A stretch of DNA of 18,584 nucleotides from Bacteroidales bacterium UBA1192 (GCA_002310175.1 DBYG01000069.1:23687-42270), one strand, 5' to 3'; positions 1 through 7,615 are shown, counted from the stretch's first letter. The notes: a model not told the origin generated them from the letters alone. Numbers and translations are program-made.

Positions 1-23
1 TACCCAATTGTATTATAGGGTTT

Positions 24-1805
24 TCAATCCAGCTTCAACACAGCCAGGAAGGCTTTCTGCGGCACCTCCACGTTGCCAATCTGTTTCATGCGCTTCTTGC
101 CCTTCTTCTGCTTTTCCAGGAGCTTGCGCTTACGTGATACGTCACCGCCGTAGCACTTGGCAGTTACATCCTTGCGAACCTGCTTGATGGTTTCACGGGC
201 AATAATCTTGGAGCCGATAGCAGCCTGGATGGCTATATCGAACTGCTGACGAGGTATGAGCTCCTTGAGTTTCTCGCACATACGGCGACCCAGATCATAT
301 GCGTTATCCACGTGAGTAAGGGTTGACAGGGCATCCACAGGCTCACCATTAAGCAGTATATCCAGCTTGATGAGCTTGGACGGACGGTATCCTGCGGGAT
401 GATAGTCAAATGATGCGTAACCCTTTGATATGCTCTTGAGCTTATCATAGAAATCAATCACAATCTCACCTAAGGGCAGCTTGAAGTATATCTCCACTCG
501 GTTACCGGCTATGAACTGCTGCTTGACCAACTCTCCGCGCTTGTCAAGACACAGGGTCATTATGGGGCCTATATAATCAGTGGTGGTTATTATGGATGCG
601 TCTATGTACGGCTCTTCTATATGGTCTATAAGCGTAAGGTCCGGCATTCCGCTGGGGTTATGCACCTCGGTCGCGTTACCCTGTTTGTCATAGACCATGT
701 ATGATACGTTGGGCACTGTGGTTATGACGCTCATGTCAAACTCGCGGTCCAGACGCTCCTGGACAATCTCCATGTGCAGCAAGCCCAGGAATCCGCAGCG
801 GAATCCGAATCCAAGCGCCGCCGATGACTCAGGAAAGAAACTCAGCGAGGCATCGTTCAACTGCAGCTTCTCAAGTGATGCACGCAGGTCCTCAAACTCA
901 TCGGCCTCAATGGGATATACGCCGGCAAACACCATAGGCTTGGACTCCTCAAAGCCTGCAATGGCGCTACTGCACGGACGTGCCACATGGGTGATTGTAT
1001 CGCCCACCTTGACCTCGGTCGATGTCTTTATGCCCGATATGATGTACCCAACATCGCCTGTGGTCATCACGTCGCGCGGCACCATATCCATACGGAGTAC
1101 ACCCACCTCATCGGCATCATACTCCTTACCGGTGTTGAAGAACTTTACCTTGTCACCCTTGCGGATGCATCCGTTCTCAATCTTGAAATATGCTATTATT
1201 CCACGGAACGAGTTGAATACAGAGTCAAATATGAGTGCCTGCAGCGGAGCATCAGGGTCGCCCACGGGATGCGGTATGCGCTCCACGATTGCTTGCAGTA
1301 TCTCCTCCACACCCATTCCGGTGCGGGCCGATGCACGGATAATCTCGTCACGCTTGCAGCCTAGAAGCTCAATTATCTCATCCTCCACCTCATCGGGCAT
1401 AGCGCTCTGCATATCACACTTGTTTATGACCGGTATTATCTCCAGGTCATGCTCTATGGCCATGTAGAGGTTGCTGATGGTCTGCGCCTGCACGCCTTGA
1501 GTGGCATCCACCACCAGGATTGCACCCTCGCAGGCCGCGATGGACCGGCTCACCTCATACGAGAAATCCACATGTCCCGGAGTGTCAATAAGGTTCAGGA
1601 TATATTTCTGCCCCTGATACTCGTACTCCATCTGGATGGCGTGGCTCTTGATTGTGATGCCGCGCTCCTTCTCCAGGTCCATGTCATCGAGCATCTGACC
1701 CTCGGTAATGTTTATGGTATGTGTATATTCAAGCAGACGGTCAGCCAGAGTGGACTTACCGTGATCGATATGAGCTATTATGCAAAAGTTGCGGATGTTC
1801 TCCAT
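24..1805 (-). CDS. lepA: Elongation factor 4 (LepA), ribosome-associated GTPase
   Basis: A 593-residue protein, the usual length for LepA/EF4, a translational GTPase that binds the ribosome and acts in back-translocation and 30S assembly. The GTPase motifs are visible in order: P-loop AHIDHGKSTL (residues 11-20), switch I ERGITIKS (about 47-54), DTPGHVDF (74-81) and NKCD (128-131). The C-terminal part has the LepA-specific ending rich in Lys/Arg (KRKLLEKQKKGKKRMKQIG), which distinguishes it from EF-G and TypA. The ATG at 1805 gives the canonical start MENIRNFCIIAHIDHG. The gene stands alone, with a Bacteroidota-type -7 box about 20 bp upstream. Only 23 bp follow its stop inside the window, so downstream partners are unknown. 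Identification is by recognition of family motifs. Confidence 0.97.
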   Translation of the reverse strand: MENIRNFCIIAHIDHGKSTLADRLLEYTHTINITEGQMLDDMDLEKERGITIKSHAIQMEYEYQGQKYILNLIDTPGHVDFSYEVSRSIAACEGAILVVDATQGVQAQTISNLYMAIEHDLEIIPVINKCDMQSAMPDEVEDEIIELLGCKRDEIIRASARTGMGVEEILQAIVERIPHPVGDPDAPLQALIFDSVFNSFRGIIAYFKIENGCIRKGDKVKFFNTGKEYDADEVGVLRMDMVPRDVMTTGDVGYIISGIKTSTEVKVGDTITHVARPCSSAIAGFEESKPMVFAGVYPIEADEFEDLRASLEKLQLNDASLSFFPESSAALGFGFRCGFLGLLHMEIVQERLDREFDMSVITTVPNVSYMVYDKQGNATEVHNPSGMPDLTLIDHIEEPYIDASIITTTDYIGPIMTLCLDKRGELVKQQFIAGNRVEIYFKLPLGEIVIDFYDKLKSISKGYASFDYHPAGYRPSKLIKLDILLNGEPVDALSTLTHVDNAYDLGRRMCEKLKELIPRQQFDIAIQAAIGSKIIARETIKQVRKDVTAKCYGGDVSRKRKLLEKQKKGKKRMKQIGNVEVPQKAFLAVLKLD

Positions 1806-1824
1806 ACGGGGATTATTTATTCCG

Positions 1825-1832
1825 CAAAAATA
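1825..1832 (-). promoter_or_regulatory. Putative lepA promoter, -7 box TATTTTTG
   Basis: On the minus strand the octamer TATTTTTG matches the Bacteroidota sigma-ABfr -7 consensus TAnnTTTG. It would place the transcript start about 10-15 bp before the lepA ATG. No convincing -33 TTG was found at the expected spacing, and the region is AT-rich, so the match is only moderately informative. Confidence 0.5.
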
Positions 1833-2222
1833 GTGAAAAAAACGTGTATTTTAATTTTTACCGGAATAACATCAGTCTGCTTTTAACTATGAGCTATTAT
1901 ATGACTAATATTAATGCAAACCTGAAGGAAAGACACATTCAGAATTCATTAAGATGAATTTAATCCATCAAATAAGATTTATAAATAAGCAAGTTATGGT
2001 TAATATAGAAATCAGTGGTTAATTATTTTAATCGCTGATTTTCTTTTTGTTAACATCAATAATCGTTTTAAGCATTCGTTAAATGTTTTGTTAACGAAGG
2101 ATAAATATTTAACTTTCCACTTAACCTTCCCACATTTTTGGACTCTTAACTACGGAAGCCGCAAGAAAGCGGGTCCACAAAACAGAAACAGACAAATAAC
2201 AAAAACAAAAAAAATAAGCATT
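1833..2222. other. AT-rich intergenic region between divergent genes
   Basis: This 390-bp stretch lies between lepA (leftward) and a small secreted-protein gene (rightward). No credible coding sequence was seen. It holds GTTAA at 1999, 2018, 2049, 2078 and 2090, followed by TTAAC at 2109, 2121 and 2146. It also holds an imperfect hairpin: AAATCAGTG (2009-2017) against CGCTGATTT (2033-2041), one G-U pair, followed by TCTTTTT. That resembles a plus-strand terminator, although no plus-strand gene lies upstream of it. The last 60 bp before 2223 are A-rich, as in many Bacteroidota leaders. No clear TAnnTTTG box for the 2223 gene was found. Confidence 0.5.
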
Positions 2223-2561
2223 ATGAAAAAGATTTTCTTCGCTGCCGTTGCAGCACTGTTCATCGGAACATCAGTGAACGCTCAGAGTGTTAACGAGAAT
2301 GAGGCTACCGTTGCCGACATAGTTGCAGAACTCAGTCAGGCTGACGCCCTACAGTTCATACCCATGTATCAGAAGATGCTCACCGACATAGAGAATGTAT
2401 GCCGCACCGAGAATATGAACGAGGAGAGGAAGACCGCCAAAATCGAGAACATAAAGGACGCATATACCGACAAGTTCAGCGAGATACTGGTCACAGCACA
2501 GAATGAAGTCGCCATCAACACCATTCCTATGGAGTACATCAACGCACGCGTTGCCAAATAA
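2223..2561 (+). CDS. Small secreted protein of unknown function
   Basis: A 112-residue protein starting MKKIFFAAVAALFIG, a textbook signal peptide with a Lys-rich n-region, hydrophobic core and likely cleavage after NA in SVNA/QS (about residue 21). The mature part is about 90 residues, charged and predicted mostly helical, with no cysteine pair or recognisable enzyme motif. An in-frame ATG at 2088 would add 45 low-quality residues before the signal peptide. The ATG at 2223 is chosen because it puts the signal peptide at the N-terminus and follows an A-rich leader. The gene is monocistronic and ends 21 bp before a strong terminator. The family is not recognised. Short exported proteins of this kind are common in Bacteroidales, and the mature protein is probably periplasmic. 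Confidence 0.8.
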   Translation: MKKIFFAAVAALFIGTSVNAQSVNENEATVADIVAELSQADALQFIPMYQKMLTDIENVCRTENMNEERKTAKIENIKDAYTDKFSEILVTAQNEVAINTIPMEYINARVAK

Positions 2562-2582
2562 ACAGTTGAAGGGAGCAACAAC

Positions 2583-2618
2583 AAAAGAGCCGGGTGCATT
2601 AATACACCCGGCTCTTTT
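2583..2618. terminator. Bidirectional intrinsic terminator
   Basis: A perfect 14-bp inverted repeat, AAAAGAGCCGGGTG (2583-2596) and CACCCGGCTCTTTT (2605-2618), encloses an 8-nt loop. The GC-rich core is flanked by A-runs on the left and T-runs on the right, so it works as an intrinsic terminator in both directions. It sits between the convergent genes ending at 2561 (plus) and 2636 (minus) and should serve both. Confidence 0.95.
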
Positions 2619-2635
2619 ATTCAATCTGAAAAGGA

Positions 2636-2833
2636 TTACTTCAAAGCGTAATAGTTCTCCTCCTCACCTTCAGTCACGTTGATCTTGTCTTCACGGAGCA
2701 ACCATCCGAGTCCCAAATAGAACTCTTTGTCCTTTAACTTTGTAGCTTTCTTGATTTCCTTCTGTGAAAGGGCGTTCTTACCCTCAAGTGCGCGCCAGAT
2801 CAGACCGGCGAAATCACCTACCATTTCGTTCAT
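2636..2833 (-). CDS. Small winged helix-turn-helix protein (DUF2582-like)
   Basis: A 65-residue protein starting MNEMVGDFAGLIWRALEG and ending in a short aromatic tail (NYYALK). The pattern is a helix, an ALSQKEIKKATKL helix-turn-helix-like segment, a recognition helix FYLGLGWLLREDK, then a beta wing INVTEGEEENYYAL. It matches the small single-domain winged-helix family PF10771 (DUF2582) common in Bacteroidota. The role is unknown; DNA binding is an inference from the fold. It has its own TACCTTTG promoter box 27 bp upstream, so it is probably transcribed separately from the secreted-protein gene before it. It terminates at the shared hairpin. Confidence 0.85.
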   Translation of the reverse strand: MNEMVGDFAGLIWRALEGKNALSQKEIKKATKLKDKEFYLGLGWLLREDKINVTEGEEENYYALK

Positions 2834-2859
2834 TTTTGTAGTCTTTAAAAAAATCGCCG

Positions 2860-2867
2860 CAAAGGTA
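2860..2867 (-). promoter_or_regulatory. Promoter -7 box TACCTTTG for the winged-helix gene
   Basis: TACCTTTG followed by CGGCG on the minus strand is the most common form of the Bacteroidota -7 element. It lies 27 bp before the ATG at 2833, giving a leader of about 20 nt. No clear -33 TTG is seen at about 20 bp spacing. Confidence 0.7.
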
Positions 2868-2902
2868 CTGCTTTTTCTCCCAGATTATCCTCTTTAATGA
2901 CA

Positions 2903-3385
2903 TTAAAATTCAAAAACCAGCCCAACTCCGTCAGGTCTGGCAACAAAACTCAAATACATAGGATCATTAGAGACACCTTTTCGGGTATTGTAACTGGCTA
3001 CTGCTTTTTTAGCCATGGCACCTCCGGCTATAGCCACAACTACTCCCGTTCCACCTATTATCGAACAGACTGTTTTAACTTCTTTTTTAACGCTTCCGCC
3101 TCCCAATGAATATCCCAAAGGGTATCCTATAGCTGCGCCAATCATAATTCCGCCTAAAGACATAACCTTGTTGGCCGAATTGAATTTGCTAAGCTCACTC
3201 TCGTCAAAATAATCACGTTCCATACCCTTGGGTATTTTTACTCCTCCTACTTTTATTGTTCCGGACAAGGCGCTATAAGTCATTTCACCTTCAAGAACAT
3301 AATAATCGGAAGAACCGATTCCCTGTGCCGAAGCATAAGAGATGCATAACACAATTGTCAAAACAAACAATACGGACTTTTTCAT
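2903..3385 (-). CDS. Secreted glycine-rich protein of unknown function
   Basis: A 160-residue protein with a clear signal peptide (MKKSVLFVLTIVLCISYASAQ, likely cut after ASA at about residue 20). Two hydrophobic Gly/Ala-rich segments follow: about 75-97 (MSLGGIMIGAAIGYPLGYS) and about 108-124 (SIIGGTGVVVAIAGGAMA). They are separated by a short Lys-rich loop and resemble glycine-zipper membrane hairpins. The C-terminus ends in alternating hydrophobics (LVFEF) as in beta-strand endings of envelope proteins. The family is not recognised. Envelope location is inferred. It starts 35 bp after the yebC stop, so it could be the last gene of a pheT-yebC transcript; no separate promoter was found. Confidence 0.75.
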   Translation of the reverse strand: MKKSVLFVLTIVLCISYASAQGIGSSDYYVLEGEMTYSALSGTIKVGGVKIPKGMERDYFDESELSKFNSANKVMSLGGIMIGAAIGYPLGYSLGGGSVKKEVKTVCSIIGGTGVVVAIAGGAMAKKAVASYNTRKGVSNDPMYLSFVARPDGVGLVFEF

Positions 3386-3420
3386 AAAATTAAAGTTAGG
3401 GCTATATTAAGAAAAAAGGA

Positions 3421-4155
3421 TCAATCCTCTTCCAGAGGCTTCATGTTTGTATAGACATTCTGAACGTCATCATCCTCATCCAGACGCTCCACAATCTTAT
3501 CTATAGTCTCGCGCTGCTCAGGAGTAACATCCTTCAGGTCATTCGGTATGCGGGTAAACTCAGCCGCCTTGACCTCGAAGCCGTTTTCCTCAAACCATTT
3601 CTGGATGGCAGCGTATGATTTGGGATCACCGTAGAGAGTTACCTCATTCTCCTCCTCATCAATATCATACTCCTCCTCGATACCCAAGTCAATAAGTTCC
3701 AGGATCAGGTCATCCATATCTACACCGTCCTTCATGGCGATGGTAAACTGGCACTTGTGGCTGAACATAAAGTCCAGACTTCCGCTGGTACCTAACGTAC
3801 CGCCAAACTTGGTGAACACTGAGCGGACGTTTGCAACAGTGCGGGTGGTGTTATCGGTCAGGGTTTCAACAAAAATAGCTATTCCGTGAGGTCCGTAACC
3901 CTCATAGTTCATCTCCTTATAATCTTTCTGATCCTTGCCCATTGCGTTCTTGATGGCACGCTCTATATTATCCTTGGGCATATTCTCATGCTTCGCAGTG
4001 GCTATGATGGCACGCAGCGTTGAGTTGTTGTCAGGATCAGGACCGCCGGCCTTTACAGCTATTGCTATCTGCTTGCCGATGCGGGTAAATGTCTTGGCCA
4101 TGTTGCCCCAGCGCTTGAGCTTGCGGGCTTTTCTGAATTCAAATGCTCTTCCCAT
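3421..4155 (-). CDS. yebC: YebC/PmpR/TACO1 family protein
   Basis: A 244-residue protein of typical YebC length. The N-terminus GRAFEFRKARKLKRWGNMAK, the segment AGGPDPDNNSTLRAIIATAKHENMPKDNIERAIKNA and the GYGPHGIAIFVE motif are family hallmarks. The acidic middle and C-terminal domains (DLILELIDLGIEEEYDI) complete the three-domain structure. Members were annotated as transcriptional regulators; TACO1/YebC proteins are now also linked to translation of difficult sequences such as polyproline. The ATG at 4155 lies 22 bp after the pheT stop, so co-transcription with pheT is likely. That places two translation-related genes together. No oddities were seen. Confidence 0.95.
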   Translation of the reverse strand: MGRAFEFRKARKLKRWGNMAKTFTRIGKQIAIAVKAGGPDPDNNSTLRAIIATAKHENMPKDNIERAIKNAMGKDQKDYKEMNYEGYGPHGIAIFVETLTDNTTRTVANVRSVFTKFGGTLGTSGSLDFMFSHKCQFTIAMKDGVDMDDLILELIDLGIEEEYDIDEEENEVTLYGDPKSYAAIQKWFEENGFEVKAAEFTRIPNDLKDVTPEQRETIDKIVERLDEDDDVQNVYTNMKPLEED

Positions 4156-4177
4156 AGTTTATCTTTTTTATTGTATA

Positions 4178-6670
4178 TTATCTCAATTGTGCACCTAATT
4201 TATCCTGCATTGCTGCAATCATATTGTTCATGACCTTTTCAATGCGGATATCGTTAAGAGTCTGGCTCTCATCCTGAAGCAGGAAACTAACGGCATAGCT
4301 CTTCTTACCTGGCTGAAGGTTCTTACCCTCATAAACATCAAAAAGGGTCACATCCTTGAGAATCTTGCTTTCTGTCTGATAGGCCAGTTTCTCAATATCA
4401 CCGAACTTGACTGTCCTGTCAATAAGCAGAGCCAGGTCACGACGCACAGCCGGATATTTGGGCAGTTCAGTATAACTTGTCTTAACCTTGCGGGTTGCCT
4501 TGAGCAGTTCATCCCAGTTGATATCGGCATAATAGACAGGCTGCTCCACATCTGTCAGCTTGAGCATGGCACGACTTACCACACCAAGCTCGGCAACTAT
4601 CTTGCCTGAACGTAGTTTATAACGCAGGCCCGTGCTGAATATGGAATTCTCAAACTCCTCAATCTGAAGTGCATTGAGCGCCAGACCCACACGCAGGAAG
4701 ACGTTCTGAACGTGCGCCTTGATCTCATAAACGGAATCTTCCTCATCGGCATGTGCCCATGAGCCGGACACACGCTTACCGGTAATCCACAGGCCCAGAC
4801 GGTAATCCTCAGAGTATGCACGCAGCGGATTCTGCGGTTGGCCGTCCTTACCCGGTTCCTTGAGAGCCTCACGCCTGGCTGCATCAAAATAGTAACACTT
4901 GCCGAACTCAAAGAACCTCAAGTCTGAACTCTGACGGCGGATATTGTGCGACAGGCTCTCCAGTCCGCCAAACAGAAGGGACTCACGCAGCACGTTAAGA
5001 TCGGCACTGAGTGGATTCATAAGGCGTACAAGCCTGTCTGAAGGACAACAGTCCATACCGTCATAGTAAGCGGCGCGGGTAAGTGAGTTGTTGAGAATCT
5101 CGTTGAACCCCTGACCCACGAGTTGCTCCGACACCAAATCCTGCAGCTTATGGGAGCGGTTCACTTCACCCTGAACAGTCAGGCTTGATTTGACCGACTT
5201 GTCAAAATCTATGTTGTTGTAACCGTAGATACGTAGGATCTCCTCAACCACATCGCAAGGACGCTGCACGTCAACGCGGAAAGGCGGAACGGAGAGCTTC
5301 ATACCCTGGGCATTGAACTCTTCAACCGTAATGCCAAGATTCTCCACGATACTCTTCATAACCTGACGGTCCAGCTTTTTGCCAATCAGATTATCAGCAT
5401 ATTCAAAATTGAAATCAACCTTGAAATCCTGTGCAGGTGTCGGATTCACATCCTTTATATCCATTGAAATAGTACCTCCAGCCAGTTCCTTGACCAGTAT
5501 TGCAGCCTGCTTGAGTGCATATATGGTGCCGTTTGGGTCAATGCCGCGTTCAAAACGGAAAGACGCATCAGTGCTCAACTGATGACGGCGTGCGCTCTTA
5601 CGTATCCAAGTGGGATGGAAATAGGCACTCTCCAGGAACACGTTCTTAGTGCCGTCAGAAATACCCGAATCCAGACCTCCGAACACACCGCCCATACACA
5701 TGGGCTCCTGGGTATTGCAGATCATCAGGTCTCGCTCTGAGAGCTTACGCTCCACACCGTCCAGAGTAACAAACAGAGTAGCCTCAGGCATGGTCTTGAC
5801 AACCACTTTGCCGCCCTTGATCTTATCAGCATCAAAGCTGTGCAAAGGCTGACCGTATGCGAACAGGATATAGTTAGTTATATCAACTATGTTGTTTATG
5901 GGATGCAATCCTATTGCCGTGAGTTTGTTCTTGAGCCAGTCAGGGCTCTCCTTAACGGTAACACCCTTGATACTTACGCCGGCATAACGCGGGCAAGCCT
6001 CAGTGTTCTGAACGTCAATGTCTATCTGCAGGTCATGATTGTCAACCTTGAAAGCCTCGCAGTCAGGACGGTGCAGAGCTGTCTTGTAACCGTTCTGTAG
6101 CAGCCATGCGTAAAAATCGCGGGCCACGCCCCAGTGTGAGCAGGCGTCAGAGTGGTTGGGAGTGATATCCACCTCAATCACAAAGTCTGACTCCAGATGG
6201 AAATACTCAGCTGCGGGAGTGCCGGGAACGGCATCGGCAGGGAGCACCATGATACCTGAGTGGTCATTACCCAGACCCAGCTCCTTCTCGGAGCAGAGCA
6301 TTCCGGATGACTCTACGCCACGCAGCTTGGAAGGCTTGATGGCAAAGCTCTCATCGCCCTCATAGATCCTGGCACCTATGGTAGCCACCACAACCTTCTG
6401 GCCGGCTGCCACATTGGGGGCGCCGCAGACAATCTGAACAGGATCACCGCTGCCCTGATTGACAGTGGTAACATGCAGATGGTCTGAATTGGGATGCTCC
6501 ACGCATGTGAGGACCTCACCTACCACAATATCCTTAAGTCCACCCTTGACAGACTGAACCTCCTCTACTCCATCAACTTCCAGACCTACCGATGTAAGGG
6601 CAGCAGCCACCTCATCAGGAGTCAGGTCAAAGTCAACATACTCCTTGAGCCACTTATATGAAACGTTCAT
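4178..6670 (-). CDS. pheT: Phenylalanine-tRNA ligase beta subunit
   Basis: An 830-residue protein, within the normal 790-830 range for the bacterial beta subunit of the alpha2-beta2 PheRS that charges tRNA-Phe in the cytoplasm. The N-terminus MNVSYKWLKEYVDFDLTPDE is typical. An EMAP-like tRNA-binding domain follows at about 40-150 (HPNSDHLHVTTV near 59-70, QIVCGAPNVAAGQKVVVA). Next are the B3/B4 editing region with DITNYILFAYGQPLHSFDADK, the B5 domain and a catalytic-like core. The last 98 or so residues (from YTELPKYPAVRRDLALLID) are the ferredoxin-fold anticodon-binding domain. The alpha subunit gene pheS is not adjacent, which is common in Bacteroidota. A TAATTTTG box lies 27 bp upstream of the start. 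Confidence 0.97.
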   Translation of the reverse strand: MNVSYKWLKEYVDFDLTPDEVAAALTSVGLEVDGVEEVQSVKGGLKDIVVGEVLTCVEHPNSDHLHVTTVNQGSGDPVQIVCGAPNVAAGQKVVVATIGARIYEGDESFAIKPSKLRGVESSGMLCSEKELGLGNDHSGIMVLPADAVPGTPAAEYFHLESDFVIEVDITPNHSDACSHWGVARDFYAWLLQNGYKTALHRPDCEAFKVDNHDLQIDIDVQNTEACPRYAGVSIKGVTVKESPDWLKNKLTAIGLHPINNIVDITNYILFAYGQPLHSFDADKIKGGKVVVKTMPEATLFVTLDGVERKLSERDLMICNTQEPMCMGGVFGGLDSGISDGTKNVFLESAYFHPTWIRKSARRHQLSTDASFRFERGIDPNGTIYALKQAAILVKELAGGTISMDIKDVNPTPAQDFKVDFNFEYADNLIGKKLDRQVMKSIVENLGITVEEFNAQGMKLSVPPFRVDVQRPCDVVEEILRIYGYNNIDFDKSVKSSLTVQGEVNRSHKLQDLVSEQLVGQGFNEILNNSLTRAAYYDGMDCCPSDRLVRLMNPLSADLNVLRESLLFGGLESLSHNIRRQSSDLRFFEFGKCYYFDAARREALKEPGKDGQPQNPLRAYSEDYRLGLWITGKRVSGSWAHADEEDSVYEIKAHVQNVFLRVGLALNALQIEEFENSIFSTGLRYKLRSGKIVAELGVVSRAMLKLTDVEQPVYYADINWDELLKATRKVKTSYTELPKYPAVRRDLALLIDRTVKFGDIEKLAYQTESKILKDVTLFDVYEGKNLQPGKKSYAVSFLLQDESQTLNDIRIEKVMNNMIAAMQDKLGAQLR

Positions 6671-6696
6671 AAAAAACCTATTTCGTTTTCAACCCG

Positions 6697-6704
6697 CAAA
6701 ATTA
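6697..6704 (-). promoter_or_regulatory. Putative pheT promoter, -7 box TAATTTTG
   Basis: TAATTTTG followed by CGGG on the minus strand fits the TAnnTTTG consensus and lies 27 bp before the pheT ATG, giving a leader near 20 nt. No well-spaced -33 element was found. Confidence 0.6.
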
Positions 6705-6739
6705 CAAAAAAGATTGCACAATAACCTGTAAGATTGAAT

Positions 6740-6756
6740 CAGAATATAATATTCTG
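6740..6756. repeat. Perfect 17-bp palindrome upstream of pheT
   Basis: CAGAATAT, one A, then ATATTCTG: 8-bp perfect arms around one base. It lies about 36 bp upstream of the putative pheT -7 box and 4 bp outside the left end of the inverted-repeat element at 6761. It looks like a dimeric-regulator operator, but an AT-rich palindrome of this size can also occur by chance. Confidence 0.5.
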
Positions 6757-6760
6757 TCTT

Positions 6761-7024
6761 CCTGATTTCGGTGGTTCTTCCGCAATTTAGTTGAAAGGCA
6801 GTCTTCAAGTTGCGTCTAAGCAGCGATCACTCTGCATCCAGACAGCATCATGCCATACTCTAGGCATACTCCAGGCATAGTCAAGGGTATGGCTACCCTA
6901 TGGCAACCCTATGGGTAGACTATGGGTAGAGTGAGAGTAAAACGAAGTTGATAACAAGATAATAAATGCAACAACTCAAACAAAAACTTGTTTTTTTCAA
7001 CAGCGGAAGAACCACTTTTTCAGG
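6761..7024. mobile_element. MITE-like non-coding element with inverted-repeat ends
   Basis: The left end CCTGA-TTTCG-GTGGTTCTTCCGC (6761-6783) matches the reverse complement of the right end (7003-7024), which reads CCTGA-AAAA-GTGGTTCTTCCGC. That is a 13-bp perfect core (6771-6783 and 7003-7015) plus an outer CCTGA. A shared GTTGAAA lies 6 bp inside the left core and 1 bp inside the right one. The 264-bp interior has no plausible ORF, contains eight 11-bp tandem units (6852-6939) and shows AAAAAC-TT-GTTTTT near its right end. No clear target-site duplication was seen. Size, terminal repeats and lack of coding fit a miniature inverted-repeat element. An invertible segment or a structured RNA locus are alternatives, but no TAnnTTTG box was found inside on either strand. 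Confidence 0.5.
6852..6939. repeat. Eight tandem degenerate 11-bp units
   Basis: Read in steps of 11 from 6852: gccatactcta, ggcatactcca, ggcatagtcaa, gggtatggcta, ccctatggcaa, ccctatgggta, gactatgggta, gagtgagagta. All eight end in A. Seven have ATA or TAT at positions 4-6, flanked by mostly G/C triplets. Sequence drifts gradually from the first to the last unit. Unrelated sequence follows at 6940. Complementary segments exist (GCCATAC 6852-6858 with GTATGGC 6887-6893; CATAGTC 6876-6882 with GACTATG 6918-6924), so a transcript could fold. Confidence 0.85.
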
Positions 7025-7144
7025 AAATTGTCAACCTTTTCAAAAAAACAGCCTAAATCTGTCAACCAAAATCAGAAACAAACATATCTTTATTCCTATC
7101 TAATTAGTATTATCCTGTCCTCAACTTCTCAACATATAGTTAAT

Positions 7145-7509
7145 TCAGAGGCCATTCGGCATCTTTGTAAAATAAGTACGAGCCTTTTTCATATCTATGC
7201 CTACACAAATGCCTTTATGATTTGTGTAGTAACTCCACATCAGAACGGAATCATAGTTCTTAGACAAGCTGCAGATATATTCATTCTCCCTTGCTTTCTC
7301 AAAAATATGGTTGGTTGCAATGCAGTTTGTACCTCTTCCGGGTAGGCTTGAACTTTTTTTATAGGGACATCAGAGAAGTCAATCAATGCAGGGTGGCAGT
7401 CAAACGGATCGTTCAACTTTGATGCTTTGGTGAATTGAAGGTTTTGGTGTAATAACATCAATAAGCCCCCATTTACATCCAGATATTTATATAGTTTGTT
7501 ATTTCCCAT
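7145..7509 (-). pseudogene. Frameshifted, truncated DUF2971-family gene
   Basis: The ATG at 7509 opens MGNNKLYKYLDVNGGLLMLL followed by FTKASKLNDPFDCHPALI, the characteristic N-terminus of DUF2971 proteins (LYKY, then NDPFD). The frame closes at 7240 after 89 residues. At about 7255-7262 the family continues in another frame: NYDSVLMWSYYTNHKGIC, then VGIDMKKARTYF, up to a stop at 7145. This corresponds to the conserved LMWSHYA-NHKGICVGID block. A loss of one base after ...ISAACL(S) explains both parts. Family members usually run to roughly 250-300 residues, so the C-terminal half is also missing. Nothing recognisable lies in 7025-7144 or in 7510-7615. Function of the family is unknown, and this copy is almost surely inactive. 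Confidence 0.8.
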
Positions 7510-7615
7510 TATTAAATTAGAACAATAGGATCAGTCCCCTGTGCCATGGTTGTCTGTTCAATATCTCCTCGCCATTAGTGTTGAGTAACGTTCTCCTGCT
7601 TTTCAAAGCTATTGT

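Noticed and set aside
697..1467. Long plus-strand open frame (256 codons) opposite lepA
   Set aside because: It is antisense to the well-conserved LepA sequence, shows a Ser/Arg/Pro-rich composition typical of a shadow frame, and has no promoter or family match.
2088..2222. Upstream in-frame ATG extending the secreted protein by 45 residues
   Set aside because: The extension would bury the signal peptide inside the protein; the A-rich leader before 2223 looks non-coding.
6852..6939. CRISPR array
   Set aside because: Units are 11 bp with no spacers and there are no cas genes.
6761..7024. Invertible promoter (phase switch) for pheT
   Set aside because: Size and inverted ends would fit, but no TAnnTTTG box lies inside in either orientation and pheT has its own -7 box outside the element; a switch on an essential gene is also unlikely.
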